Shown here in pieces: positions 1 to 5,595 of a stretch of DNA of 5,663 nucleotides. Under the pieces are notes generated by a model that was given only the letters and a program-made list of their open reading frames with translations, was not told the origin of the DNA and did no database searches. Both the position numbers and the translations under genes were made by a program. The stretch's first letter is position 1, and every line of letters begins with the position of its first letter. The stretch is from Flavobacteriaceae bacterium UBA4439. Lineage in GTDB: Bacteria > Bacteroidota > Bacteroidia > Flavobacteriales > Flavobacteriaceae. Where the stretch lies: positions 227 to 5,889 of the forward strand of contig DGPN01000055.1 in NCBI GenBank assembly GCA_002390455.1, read 5' to 3'.

Positions 1-183
1 TTCTAATCTAAATCTTAATTCAAAAGTTGGGATTGCTCCCTGACAAAAATCGGCAAGTGGAGCAAGATTTGTGTTGACTCGCACTTCGTCAAACTCAAGG
101 TCAGTTGTTTGTGCCCATGAATAATTACATATCAATAGACAAAATGTGCAAAAAAAATTAAAAACTTTTTTAAATCCCACCAC
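1..183 (-). CDS. Secreted protein of unknown function, N-terminal fragment (cut by window edge)
   Basis: An open frame runs on the minus strand from position 183 to the left edge with no stop, about 60 codons. It begins with two adjacent GTG codons (183-181 and 180-178); the nearest in-frame upstream stop is TAG at 201-199 and no ATG lies between, so the start must be GTG (which of the two is uncertain). The N-terminus is a textbook Sec signal peptide: GFKKVFNFF, then a hydrophobic, Cys-rich stretch (CTFCLLIC), then SWA before QTT, a good signal peptidase I site. The mature part starts QTTDLEFDEVRVNTNL and contains a CQGAIPTFELRF segment, which faintly recalls Ig/PKD-like domains of Bacteroidota surface proteins; that resemblance is only an impression. 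It diverges from the plus-strand lipoprotein genes. Being a real gene is likely because the signal peptide is so regular; its function cannot be read from this fragment. Confidence 0.68.
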   Translation of the reverse strand, partial: MVGFKKVFNFFCTFCLLICNYSWAQTTDLEFDEVRVNTNLAPLADFCQGAIPTFELRFRLE

Positions 184-242
184 AGAAATTATACAATTCT
201 ATATGATAACGACCAATATTAAAATATATTGTTAATTTAATG

Positions 243-275
243 TTTGATCTTTTCTTACTTTTTTTTATAAATTTA
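243..275 (+). promoter_or_regulatory. Possible Bacteroidota-type promoter for the lipoprotein pair
   Basis: TTTG at 243-246 is followed after 21 bases by TAAATTTA at 268-275, one mismatch from the Bacteroidota -7 consensus TAnnTTTG. Transcription would begin near 280-283, leaving a leader of about 18 bases before the ATG at 300. In such AT-rich DNA near matches arise easily by chance, so this is tentative. If correct, it excludes the upstream ATG at 240 as start. Confidence 0.25.
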
Positions 276-299
276 CGAAATACTATTCCATTCAAGTTA

Positions 300-938
300 A
301 TGTCATTAATTAAATATAATCTATACAGTAAAATTTTAATAATCATATTAGTTTTTTTTTCCTGTAAAGCTGATCATTCTTGGAAAAATATAGATCAAAT
401 TGATGTTGTAAGAACACCCAGAGATTCAACATATTTATTTAATTCTAATCCTTATAGCGGTACTATAAAAAAAATAAATTCTTCTAATATTAAAATACTA
501 GTTTTTAATACTATAAAAGGTAAATTAAATGGAGTTTTTACTGAATATTATCTTAATGGAAATAAGAAGATTGAAAGGAATTATAAAAATGGTACTTTAA
601 ATGGAAAATATACTAGTTACTTCAAGAATAGCCAGGAAAAAGAGAGTTATAATTATGATATGGGTTTGATTAATGGCGAAAGAAAAAGTTACTGGATTAA
701 TGGCGCAATAAAACAATCATCTTTTTTTAAATCAGGTGTTTTATCTGGTGAATCTAATTTCTATTATTCAAGCTCTCAACTTCGTAAGAAAATTTCATTT
801 GATTTATATGGTAATAGAGATGGTGTTTGGTTAGAATATTATTCCAATGGAAAAATAAAAGAAAAAATTGAATATGAATCAGGAATAATTACGGTCCCTA
901 TCATAAAATATGATATTAATGGAGAAATTATAAAATAA
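300..938 (+). CDS. MORN-repeat (YwqK-family) lipoprotein
   Basis: The product is 212 residues. Starting at ATG 300 gives a compact lipoprotein signal peptide: MSLIKYNLYSK, a hydrophobic run ILIIILVFF, then SC with the lipidated Cys at residue 22. An in-frame ATG at 240 would add 20 residues ahead of an already complete signal peptide, so 300 is preferred. From residue 74 the protein is built of about six tandem units of 24 residues with the pattern GxLNGxxxxYYxNGxxKxxxxYxx, which matches the MORN_2/YwqK repeat family. Homologues are often annotated as 'YwqK family antitoxin', but for membrane-anchored Bacteroidota members the biochemical role is generally unknown. I infer an outer-membrane or periplasmic lipoprotein. 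It ends in two consecutive TAA codons, and the next lipoprotein starts 7 bases later, so the two are likely cotranscribed. Codons are extremely AT-rich compared with the fatty-acid genes to the right. Confidence 0.85.
   Translation: MSLIKYNLYSKILIIILVFFSCKADHSWKNIDQIDVVRTPRDSTYLFNSNPYSGTIKKINSSNIKILVFNTIKGKLNGVFTEYYLNGNKKIERNYKNGTLNGKYTSYFKNSQEKESYNYDMGLINGERKSYWINGAIKQSSFFKSGVLSGESNFYYSSSQLRKKISFDLYGNRDGVWLEYYSNGKIKEKIEYESGIITVPIIKYDINGEIIK
519..935 (+). repeat. Tandem MORN_2-type repeat array inside the lipoprotein gene
   Basis: Units begin at residues 74, 98, 122, 146, 171 and 195 (counting from ATG 300), i.e. a period of 24 codons with one unit of 25. Unit openings are GKLNG, GTLNG, GLING, GVLSG, GNRDG and GIITV; the centres carry EYYLNG, SYFKNS, SYWING, FYYSSS, EYYSNG and KYDING. 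The first three openings are the most regular, and the sixth unit is degenerate and truncated by the C-terminus. The repeats are clear at protein level, while the DNA has diverged, so this is an old array and not a recent slippage product. Confidence 0.82.
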
Positions 939-945
939 TAAAGAC

Positions 946-1410
946 ATGAATAAATCCTTTATATTTTTTATTTATATAATTTCTCCATTAATGTCATGTA
1001 ATTATGATAATGAAATAAAATTTCAAAATAACATCTACCAAGAAGATTATTTAAATGGTAATTGGGAATTAGTAAAAATAGGTGCTATCAATGAGAAAAA
1101 AAACATCATGTTTGATGTTGATTCTAACAGTTCCAATTTTAAAAAATTAAAAATCAATACCGATAAAATGATTTTTCATTTAACATCATCTCCTGTGAAA
1201 AATAGGGAATATGCCTCAAGAATTTTAATCGATAGGGATACTATCAAAATAACTATTGGGACAACAACAGCTGATAATTTTTTAAAAATTCTCGTTAAGG
1301 AGAAAATCAATTATAAATTATCAGACGATTTAAAATACCTCAAGTTGATTTACAGTTCGGATAATTCTATTATGATTTTTAAAAAAGGCCTCACAAAAAC
1401 AAGTCTATAA
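946..1410 (+). CDS. Small lipoprotein, possibly lipocalin-like
   Basis: The 154-residue product starts with a short lipoprotein signal peptide: MNKS, a hydrophobic run FIFFIYII, and lipobox LMSC with Cys18 as the expected lipidation site. The mature chain opens after a short linker with LNGNWELVKI (residues 37-45); this x-GxW-x-L pattern, followed by alternating short beta-like segments and a closing KLSDDLKYLKLIYSSDNSIMIFKK (described as residues 124-147), is the usual look of lipocalin-like lipoproteins in Bacteroidota. The family assignment is weak and rests on pattern only; no ligand can be named. The ATG lies 7 bases after the stop of the MORN-repeat gene, so both probably share one transcript and may act together at the envelope. 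Base composition is very AT-rich like its partner. It converges with the acyl-CoA dehydrogenase gene, whose stop lies 32 bases away. Confidence 0.78.
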   Translation: MNKSFIFFIYIISPLMSCNYDNEIKFQNNIYQEDYLNGNWELVKIGAINEKKNIMFDVDSNSSNFKKLKINTDKMIFHLTSSPVKNREYASRILIDRDTIKITIGTTTADNFLKILVKEKINYKLSDDLKYLKLIYSSDNSIMIFKKGLTKTSL

Positions 1411-1415
1411 GGCCT
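1381..1415 (-). terminator. Possible intrinsic terminator of the acyl-CoA dehydrogenase transcript
   Basis: On the minus strand, AGGCCT (1415-1410) and AGGCCT (1391-1386) are mutually complementary, giving a 6-bp stem with four G/C pairs and an 18-base loop, followed directly by five further T residues (1385-1381). It lies 28-62 bases past the dehydrogenase stop codon and overlaps the 3' end of the convergent lipoprotein gene. The large loop and short stem make it weak. On the plus strand no T tract follows, so it would not serve the lipoprotein genes. Confidence 0.3.
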
Positions 1416-1442
1416 CAACTAAATAAAACCAAATAATTGTAA

Positions 1443-3239
1443 CTAAAAGCAATATTTATTCTCCTTGATAACCTTGTCTGCAATGCTATTTTTCAAACCA
1501 ATTACATTGGGAAGTTTAGCATATAGACACAAGCTTTGTACACTTTTGAGCATATTAACTTGCGCGTCACCCTCTGCTATATTTCCAATCGTTTCTTTCG
1601 ATTTTTTGATTACGGTTTCTGTAGCTTCAAAAACATAAAGTTTGGTCATGTCCGCTTGATACTTGATGTCTAAACCTTTGTTGAAGTTTTTGATCGTTCT
1701 TAGGATTGCTGATTCAGCAAAATATATTTCAATCATCATATCCGATAAGCCCATTAGTATTTGCTGGTGTTTATCCAATTCCTGACCATATTTCTGAAAA
1801 GCTGTACCCGCGAGCATTAAGAAAACCTTTTTTAGATCTTTAATTTTTTGCAATTCCTCCGAAAGAATTTGATCTTGATCTATTTTATCTTCGACGCCTC
1901 CACTTGACAATTCACTTGCTACCCCCATAACGGCACTCATCAAGTCCAATTCTCCTTTCATTGATTTTTTGAAAAGCATACCCACAGCGAGCATTCTGTT
2001 AATCTCATTGGTTCCTTCATAAATTCTTCCAATACGGGCATCCCTCCATGCTGATTCCATCGGAGTATCGGCCGAAAATCCCATTCCTCCAAAGATTTGG
2101 ATACCGTCATCAGCACAATTCTGTATGTCCTCAGAGGTTCCTACTTTGATCATAGAACATTCGATGGCAAATTCTTCCACACCTTTCAACTCGGCTTGAT
2201 GATGATTCAATCCCTCGCTATGTAAGCTGTTGATTTTTAATTCTATGTCGTGGGCAGCTCGGTAATTAGCTGATTCTGCGGCATAGCAGGAAGTGGCCAT
2301 TCTTGCAATTTTTTCTTTAATTGCCCCAAATTGGGCAATGGGTGTTTTGAATTGAACCCTTTCGTTGGCGTATTGCACAGCATTGCTAATCACCCTTCTT
2401 TGAGCATCCAAGCAGGCAGCACCCAATTTGATACGCCCCACATTTAGTGCATTCATCGCAATTTTAAATCCATGTCCCCTTTCAGCCAACATATGATCAA
2501 GAGGCACTTTTGTTTCATTGAAAAACACTTGTCGGGTTGAGGAGGCGTGGATGCCTAGTTTTTTTTCTTCATCACCCATAGTGATTCCATTCTCAGGGTC
2601 ATTGGGAACGATGAATCCTGTGATGTTTTTATCGTCTTCGATTCGAGCAAATACAATGAAAACATTGGCAAATCCAGCATTCGAAATCCACATTTTTTGT
2701 CCCGATATCAAATAATGACTACCATCTTCTGACATTACTGCCTTGGTCTTTCCTGAATTAGCATCCGAACCAGCTCCTGGTTCGGTGAGGCAATAAGACC
2801 CAAACCATTCTCCTGAGGCCAGTTTAGGAACATATTTTTGTTTTTGTTCTTCGGTTCCATACAATGCGATGGGCATGGTCCCAATTCCTGTATGAGCTCC
2901 AAAAGCTGTTGAAAAAGATCCTGTGGCACCTGAGATATAATCACACACCAACATAGTAGATACAAAGCCCATTCCCATTCCACCATAATTTTCAGGAACC
3001 GAAACCCCCAAAAAACCAAGTACTCCTGCCTTTTCCATACAGGACTTGGTGAATTCATAGTCTTTATTTTCAAATCGCTCTTTGTGGGGCCATACTTCAC
3101 GATCAATAAACTCTTGAACACTCTCCCTCATCATGATTTGTTCCTCCGAAAAATCCTCTGGAGTAAAAATGTCTTCTGGGCTAGTGTCTTTGATGATGAA
3201 CTCACCTCCTCTGATTAATTGTTTTGTTTCAGTTTCCAT
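1443..3239 (-). CDS. Acyl-CoA dehydrogenase, long-chain (~600-residue) type
   Basis: This 598-residue flavoenzyme should oxidise fatty acyl-CoA to trans-2-enoyl-CoA with FAD, passing electrons to electron-transfer flavoprotein: the first oxidation of beta-oxidation, in the cytoplasm. Visible family marks in order: N-terminal helical domain (about 30-145); first signature CLTEPGAGSDANS (150-162) and the flavin-contacting WISNAGFANVFIVFAR (184-199) in the beta domain; ERVQFKTPIAQFGAIKEKIA in the C-terminal helical domain (from 293); second signature QIFGGMGF (381-388), WRDARI, and IYEGTNEI with Glu408 at the place of the catalytic base of medium- and very-long-chain enzymes. About 170 residues follow (430-598); this extra helical region is absent from ~380-residue short/medium-chain enzymes and resembles the VLCAD/ACAD9-size class, hence the inferred long-chain preference. 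The start ATG lies 13 bases after the marR stop, so the two genes form an operon. All key motifs are intact. Exact chain-length specificity cannot be read from sequence. Confidence 0.95.
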   Translation of the reverse strand: METETKQLIRGGEFIIKDTSPEDIFTPEDFSEEQIMMRESVQEFIDREVWPHKERFENKDYEFTKSCMEKAGVLGFLGVSVPENYGGMGMGFVSTMLVCDYISGATGSFSTAFGAHTGIGTMPIALYGTEEQKQKYVPKLASGEWFGSYCLTEPGAGSDANSGKTKAVMSEDGSHYLISGQKMWISNAGFANVFIVFARIEDDKNITGFIVPNDPENGITMGDEEKKLGIHASSTRQVFFNETKVPLDHMLAERGHGFKIAMNALNVGRIKLGAACLDAQRRVISNAVQYANERVQFKTPIAQFGAIKEKIARMATSCYAAESANYRAAHDIELKINSLHSEGLNHHQAELKGVEEFAIECSMIKVGTSEDIQNCADDGIQIFGGMGFSADTPMESAWRDARIGRIYEGTNEINRMLAVGMLFKKSMKGELDLMSAVMGVASELSSGGVEDKIDQDQILSEELQKIKDLKKVFLMLAGTAFQKYGQELDKHQQILMGLSDMMIEIYFAESAILRTIKNFNKGLDIKYQADMTKLYVFEATETVIKKSKETIGNIAEGDAQVNMLKSVQSLCLYAKLPNVIGLKNSIADKVIKENKYCF

Positions 3240-3252
3240 AAGTGATTGGGAT

Positions 3253-3690
3253 TTAATTGATTAAAAAATGTTCAAACTTTTTACTTTCCTGCATTACACA
3301 ATTTGTTACCTCAAAAAAATGTTTGATTTGAATGTCTGATAATTTTTCTTCTAAAATTTGATTAAAATTCAAGACTACCGATCGAGAGTCGTCCCTTTTT
3401 TCTTTTCCATAGCGCGTCAAAAAGATCAAAACACTTCGACCATCTGAAGGATTAGCCAAGCGTTGGATCAATTTTTTTTCTTCCATACTGTTCAACAAAC
3501 GGGATAAACTTGTGGGTTCCATCCCTAGTTTTGGTCCCAGTGCGGTAGAAGGGGTGCCCTCAGCTTCAATATTCAATAGCGCAAACCCCATTGCCATTGT
3601 TGAATCAAATTTAGAAGCTTCCCTGTTGTACATTTTACTTACGGCATTCCACGTTGATCGTAATACAGCGTCAATTGTTTTCTTTTTCAT
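3253..3690 (-). CDS. MarR-family transcriptional regulator of fatty-acid genes
   Basis: With the start at ATG 3690 the product is 145 residues, normal for MarR. It begins MKKKTIDAVLRSTWNAVSKMYN, like remembered MarR proteins adjoining beta-oxidation genes in Bacteroidota. The winged helix is clear: an HTH with recognition helix around EPTSLSRLLNSMEEKKLI (residues 58-75) and the wing with the MarR signature DGRSVLIFLT (83-92; Asp83 and Arg85 are the conserved pair). Flanking helices at both ends would form the dimer interface. An in-frame ATG at 3705 adds five residues but falls at or before the predicted transcription start, so 3690 is preferred. The gene is 13 bases upstream of the acyl-CoA dehydrogenase and preceded by an 18-bp palindrome that overlaps its promoter; together these suggest a repressor of its own operon. 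The inducer is probably a fatty acid or acyl-CoA, by analogy only. Confidence 0.9.
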   Translation of the reverse strand: MKKKTIDAVLRSTWNAVSKMYNREASKFDSTMAMGFALLNIEAEGTPSTALGPKLGMEPTSLSRLLNSMEEKKLIQRLANPSDGRSVLIFLTRYGKEKRDDSRSVVLNFNQILEEKLSDIQIKHFFEVTNCVMQESKKFEHFLIN

Positions 3691-3707
3691 TGATTTAATT
3701 ATCAAAA

Positions 3708-3738
3708 CAAACTTAATGAAAAATATTATGCATGCATA
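3708..3738 (-). promoter_or_regulatory. Bacteroidota-type promoter of the marR-acyl-CoA dehydrogenase operon
   Basis: Reading the minus strand, TAAGTTTG at 3715-3708 matches the Bacteroidota -7 consensus TAnnTTTG exactly, and TATG at 3738-3735 stands exactly 19 bases upstream, one mismatch from the TTTG -33 element. The predicted transcription start is near 3704-3701, giving a leader of roughly 10-14 bases to the marR ATG at 3690. The consensus is established for Bacteroides and Flavobacterium; its use here is inferred. Confidence 0.6.
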
Positions 3739-3741
3739 ATA
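3724..3741. promoter_or_regulatory. Perfect 18-bp palindrome, candidate MarR operator
   Basis: TATTATGCATGCATAATA is a perfect palindrome with no spacer; the next bases outward (A at 3723, A at 3742) do not pair. Size and symmetry fit a MarR dimer site, and it covers the -33 element of the marR promoter, so binding would block RNA polymerase. It also lies 17 bases after the ligase stop codon and is followed on the minus strand by TTTTT, so a weak ligase terminator (7-bp AT-rich stem, CATG loop) is an alternative or an added role. I found no second copy in the window. Confidence 0.6.
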
Positions 3742-3758
3742 AAATAATCAAAAAAAAA

Positions 3759-5528
3759 CTAAGAGTAGATTTCATCAACAAGATTTTGGTATTTTTCCTG
3801 TACTATTTTTCGCTTAACCTTCATAGTAGGGGTAAGGTGTCCTGCCTCTATAGACCATATTTCTGGGGTCAATCGAATCTCTTTTACCTGTTCCCATTTC
3901 CCGAACTTGTGATCGTGCAATCTGATTTCGTTATTGATTTTTTCAAACAACAGTTCGTTTTTACACAATGATTCAGGATCATCCTTACAAGAAACGCCTT
4001 GTTCATCAAGCCAGATTTTGGCCTGCTCAAAAGAAGGTTGGATCAGTGCCGAAGCCCTATTTTTTCCTTCACCTACCACCATAATTTGTTCAATTAAAAG
4101 GGATTGTTTCAGTTGGCTTTCGATTACCTGAGGGGCTATATATTTACCTCCCGAGGTTTTGAACATCTGTTTTTTTCGATCGGTAATTTTCAGAAAACCA
4201 TCTTTGTCGAGAGCACCGATATCTCCCGTTTTAAAATAATCCCCTTCCATCACAGCACTGGTTTGATCAGGGGCTTTGAAATATCCTTTCATTACATTTG
4301 GGCCTTTACAGAGAATTTCGCCATCGTCGGCTATAACTACTTCTATACCGTCGATTATTTTCCCAACTGTTCCTATTTTCAAACCACCATTCCTCAAATC
4401 ATTTACAGAAATTGCTGGAGAGGTTTCTGTTAAACCATAGGCCTCGGCAATGGTCATGCCTGCAGCACTAAACACTCTGGCCAATCGGGATTGAAGAGGC
4501 GCACTTCCAGAACAGATGATTTCCAAATTTCCACCCAACGCCTTTTTCCATTTTGATAAAATTAGTTTATAGGCGATCCAATGTTTGATATTGTAAACAA
4601 TATTGGATTTATCATTGGGGTCATACTTTAGCCCCACCTCAACAGCCCAATAAAACAAGGTTTTTTTCAAGCCTGCCAATTCATTTCCCTTGGCGTAAAT
4701 CTTATCATAAACCTTTTCCAATAGTCTCGGAACTGCGGTCATAAAGTTCGGCTTTACCTCATTTAAGTTTTCACTGATCGTTTCTAAAGATTCGGCAAAA
4801 TATACTGAGATACTATTGTATAGATAGCCATAGATAAACGTCCTTTCAAAAATATGGCAGAGGGGAAGGAAACTCAATGCTTTTTGGTTTCTGTTTTCAA
4901 AAGGAAACCTCCTTGTAGCAGAGATTACATTGGAAACAATGTTTCCATGACTCAGCATTACCCCTTTGGGAACCCCTGTGGTTCCAGAAGTATAAATGAT
5001 GGTAGCAATAGAATCGGATTCAACATTTGATTTGGTCTTCTCTAGCTTTTTTTCATTCCAAGCTCTTTTTCCAACTCCGATCAAATCCGACCAGTTTTTA
5101 CAGCCTTCGATTTTGTCAAAAGCATAGAGATCCCTTAGGCCTTTAACTTCCGATTTGATCGAAAATACTTTATCATAAATCTCCTGATCTGAAACAAAAC
5201 AATATATACTCTCAGAATGGTTGAGAATATATTTGTAATCATCTGAGCTGATGTTGGGATAGAGGGGAACCGAAATGGCTCCTGCTTGGAGAATGGCCAT
5301 ATCCATGATCGACCACTCTGACCTATTGGTGGTTGAAATCAAAGCAATTTTATCCTGAGGTTTAACCCCCATTTCAATCAAGGCAGCACTAATTAGGTTG
5401 ACAGATTCATAATATTTTTGGGTGGAGAGGGATTTCCACTTCCCATTCCTCTTGTCACTCAGACATTTGTCAAGAGGATGGACTTCCACCTGTATACTTA
5501 AAATATCAAAAATCCTTGAAGGTTTCAT
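3759..5528 (-). CDS. Long-chain fatty acid-CoA ligase (AMP-forming, COG1022/FAA1 type)
   Basis: The 589-residue enzyme activates free fatty acids to acyl-CoA through an acyl-adenylate, supplying the dehydrogenase encoded just downstream. Adenylate-forming family motifs, in order: phosphate-binding loop YTSGTTGVPKG (179-189); LPLCHIFERT (221-230), a hallmark of the COG1022 long-chain ligases; adenine-site motif YGLTETSP (364-371); YFKTGDIG (431-438) with the ribose-binding Asp; hinge and linker region DGFLKITDRKKQMFKTSGGK (443-462); and the C-terminal LTPTMKVKRK (565-574), where one of Lys570/Lys572 should be the adenylation lysine. All are intact and length is normal. The ATG at 5528 fits the beginning of the family domain; no strong Shine-Dalgarno sequence is seen, as usual in Bacteroidota. 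It ends 68 bases before the marR start, with the palindrome and a separate promoter between, so it is probably its own transcription unit, with possible read-through. Substrate chain length is inferred from family. Confidence 0.95.
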   Translation of the reverse strand: MKPSRIFDILSIQVEVHPLDKCLSDKRNGKWKSLSTQKYYESVNLISAALIEMGVKPQDKIALISTTNRSEWSIMDMAILQAGAISVPLYPNISSDDYKYILNHSESIYCFVSDQEIYDKVFSIKSEVKGLRDLYAFDKIEGCKNWSDLIGVGKRAWNEKKLEKTKSNVESDSIATIIYTSGTTGVPKGVMLSHGNIVSNVISATRRFPFENRNQKALSFLPLCHIFERTFIYGYLYNSISVYFAESLETISENLNEVKPNFMTAVPRLLEKVYDKIYAKGNELAGLKKTLFYWAVEVGLKYDPNDKSNIVYNIKHWIAYKLILSKWKKALGGNLEIICSGSAPLQSRLARVFSAAGMTIAEAYGLTETSPAISVNDLRNGGLKIGTVGKIIDGIEVVIADDGEILCKGPNVMKGYFKAPDQTSAVMEGDYFKTGDIGALDKDGFLKITDRKKQMFKTSGGKYIAPQVIESQLKQSLLIEQIMVVGEGKNRASALIQPSFEQAKIWLDEQGVSCKDDPESLCKNELLFEKINNEIRLHDHKFGKWEQVKEIRLTPEIWSIEAGHLTPTMKVKRKIVQEKYQNLVDEIYS

Positions 5529-5533
5529 GCTTA

Positions 5534-5588
5534 ACTTTGCTCCTAAAGTAGCGAAATTTAATAAATAAAATTCACTTTGTCGTTAAAG
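5534..5588 (-). repeat. Two spaced copies of ACTTTG-N4-TAAAG upstream of the ligase
   Basis: On the plus strand ACTTTG-CTCC-TAAAG (5534-5548) and ACTTTG-TCGT-TAAAG (5574-5588) share 11 fixed bases with a 4-base variable centre, exactly 40 bases apart, about four helical turns. The first copy begins 6 bases upstream of the ligase ATG and covers the likely -7 region; the second overlaps the inverted repeat at 5574-5595. Paired sites on one face of the helix would suit a regulator of the ligase gene. Chance cannot be excluded with two copies. Confidence 0.35.
5543..5550 (-). promoter_or_regulatory. Possible -7 element of the ligase promoter
   Basis: TACTTTAG on the minus strand differs from TAnnTTTG at one base and sits 14 bases upstream of the ligase ATG, a common placement in Bacteroidota. 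A second near match, TAAATTTC, lies at 5560-5553. Neither has a convincing -33 TTTG at 19-21 bases, so which is used, if either, is open. Confidence 0.28.
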
Positions 5589-5595
5589 ACAAAGT
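5574..5595. promoter_or_regulatory. Inverted repeat upstream of the ligase, candidate operator
   Basis: Arms ACTTTGTC (5574-5581) and GACAAAGT (5588-5595) are perfect 8-base complements around the 6-base centre GTTAAA. It lies 46-67 bases upstream of the ligase ATG, in the position of an operator or upstream promoter element. It is unrelated in sequence to the palindrome before marR, so a different regulator is suggested. A terminator for an upstream gene is less likely because no clean T tract follows. The remaining bases to the right edge (5596-5663) show no supported gene. Confidence 0.42.

Noticed and set aside
240..299. Upstream ATG that would extend the MORN-repeat lipoprotein by 20 residues
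   Set aside because: The signal peptide from ATG 300 is complete and of normal length; the extension would put about 41 residues before the lipidated Cys and contains its own unrelated hydrophobic stretch. A possible promoter also lies between 243 and 275.
300..1410. Toxin-antitoxin system based on the 'YwqK antitoxin' label
   Set aside because: No toxin-like gene is visible, and both proteins carry lipoprotein signal peptides, which does not fit a classical cytoplasmic antitoxin pair. Kept only as a low-certainty inference in the findings.
1385..1417. Direct repeat AAGGCCTCA (1385-1393 and 1409-1417) as a possible target-site duplication
   Set aside because: Only 15 bases separate the copies, so no element lies between them, and the symmetric AGGCCT core is better explained as a hairpin stem.
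2518..2715. Plus-strand open frame opposite the acyl-CoA dehydrogenase
   Set aside because: Antisense to conserved dehydrogenase codons, no domain, and no promoter or start signal of its own.
2735..3121. 128-codon open frame on the minus strand inside the acyl-CoA dehydrogenase gene
   Set aside because: It is an alternative frame of a region fully explained by the dehydrogenase, with no recognisable domain.
3512..4433. Several plus-strand open frames (65-109 codons) opposite marR and the ligase
   Set aside because: All are antisense to intact, motif-bearing genes and show no protein-like pattern; the one beginning at 3732 starts inside the palindrome.
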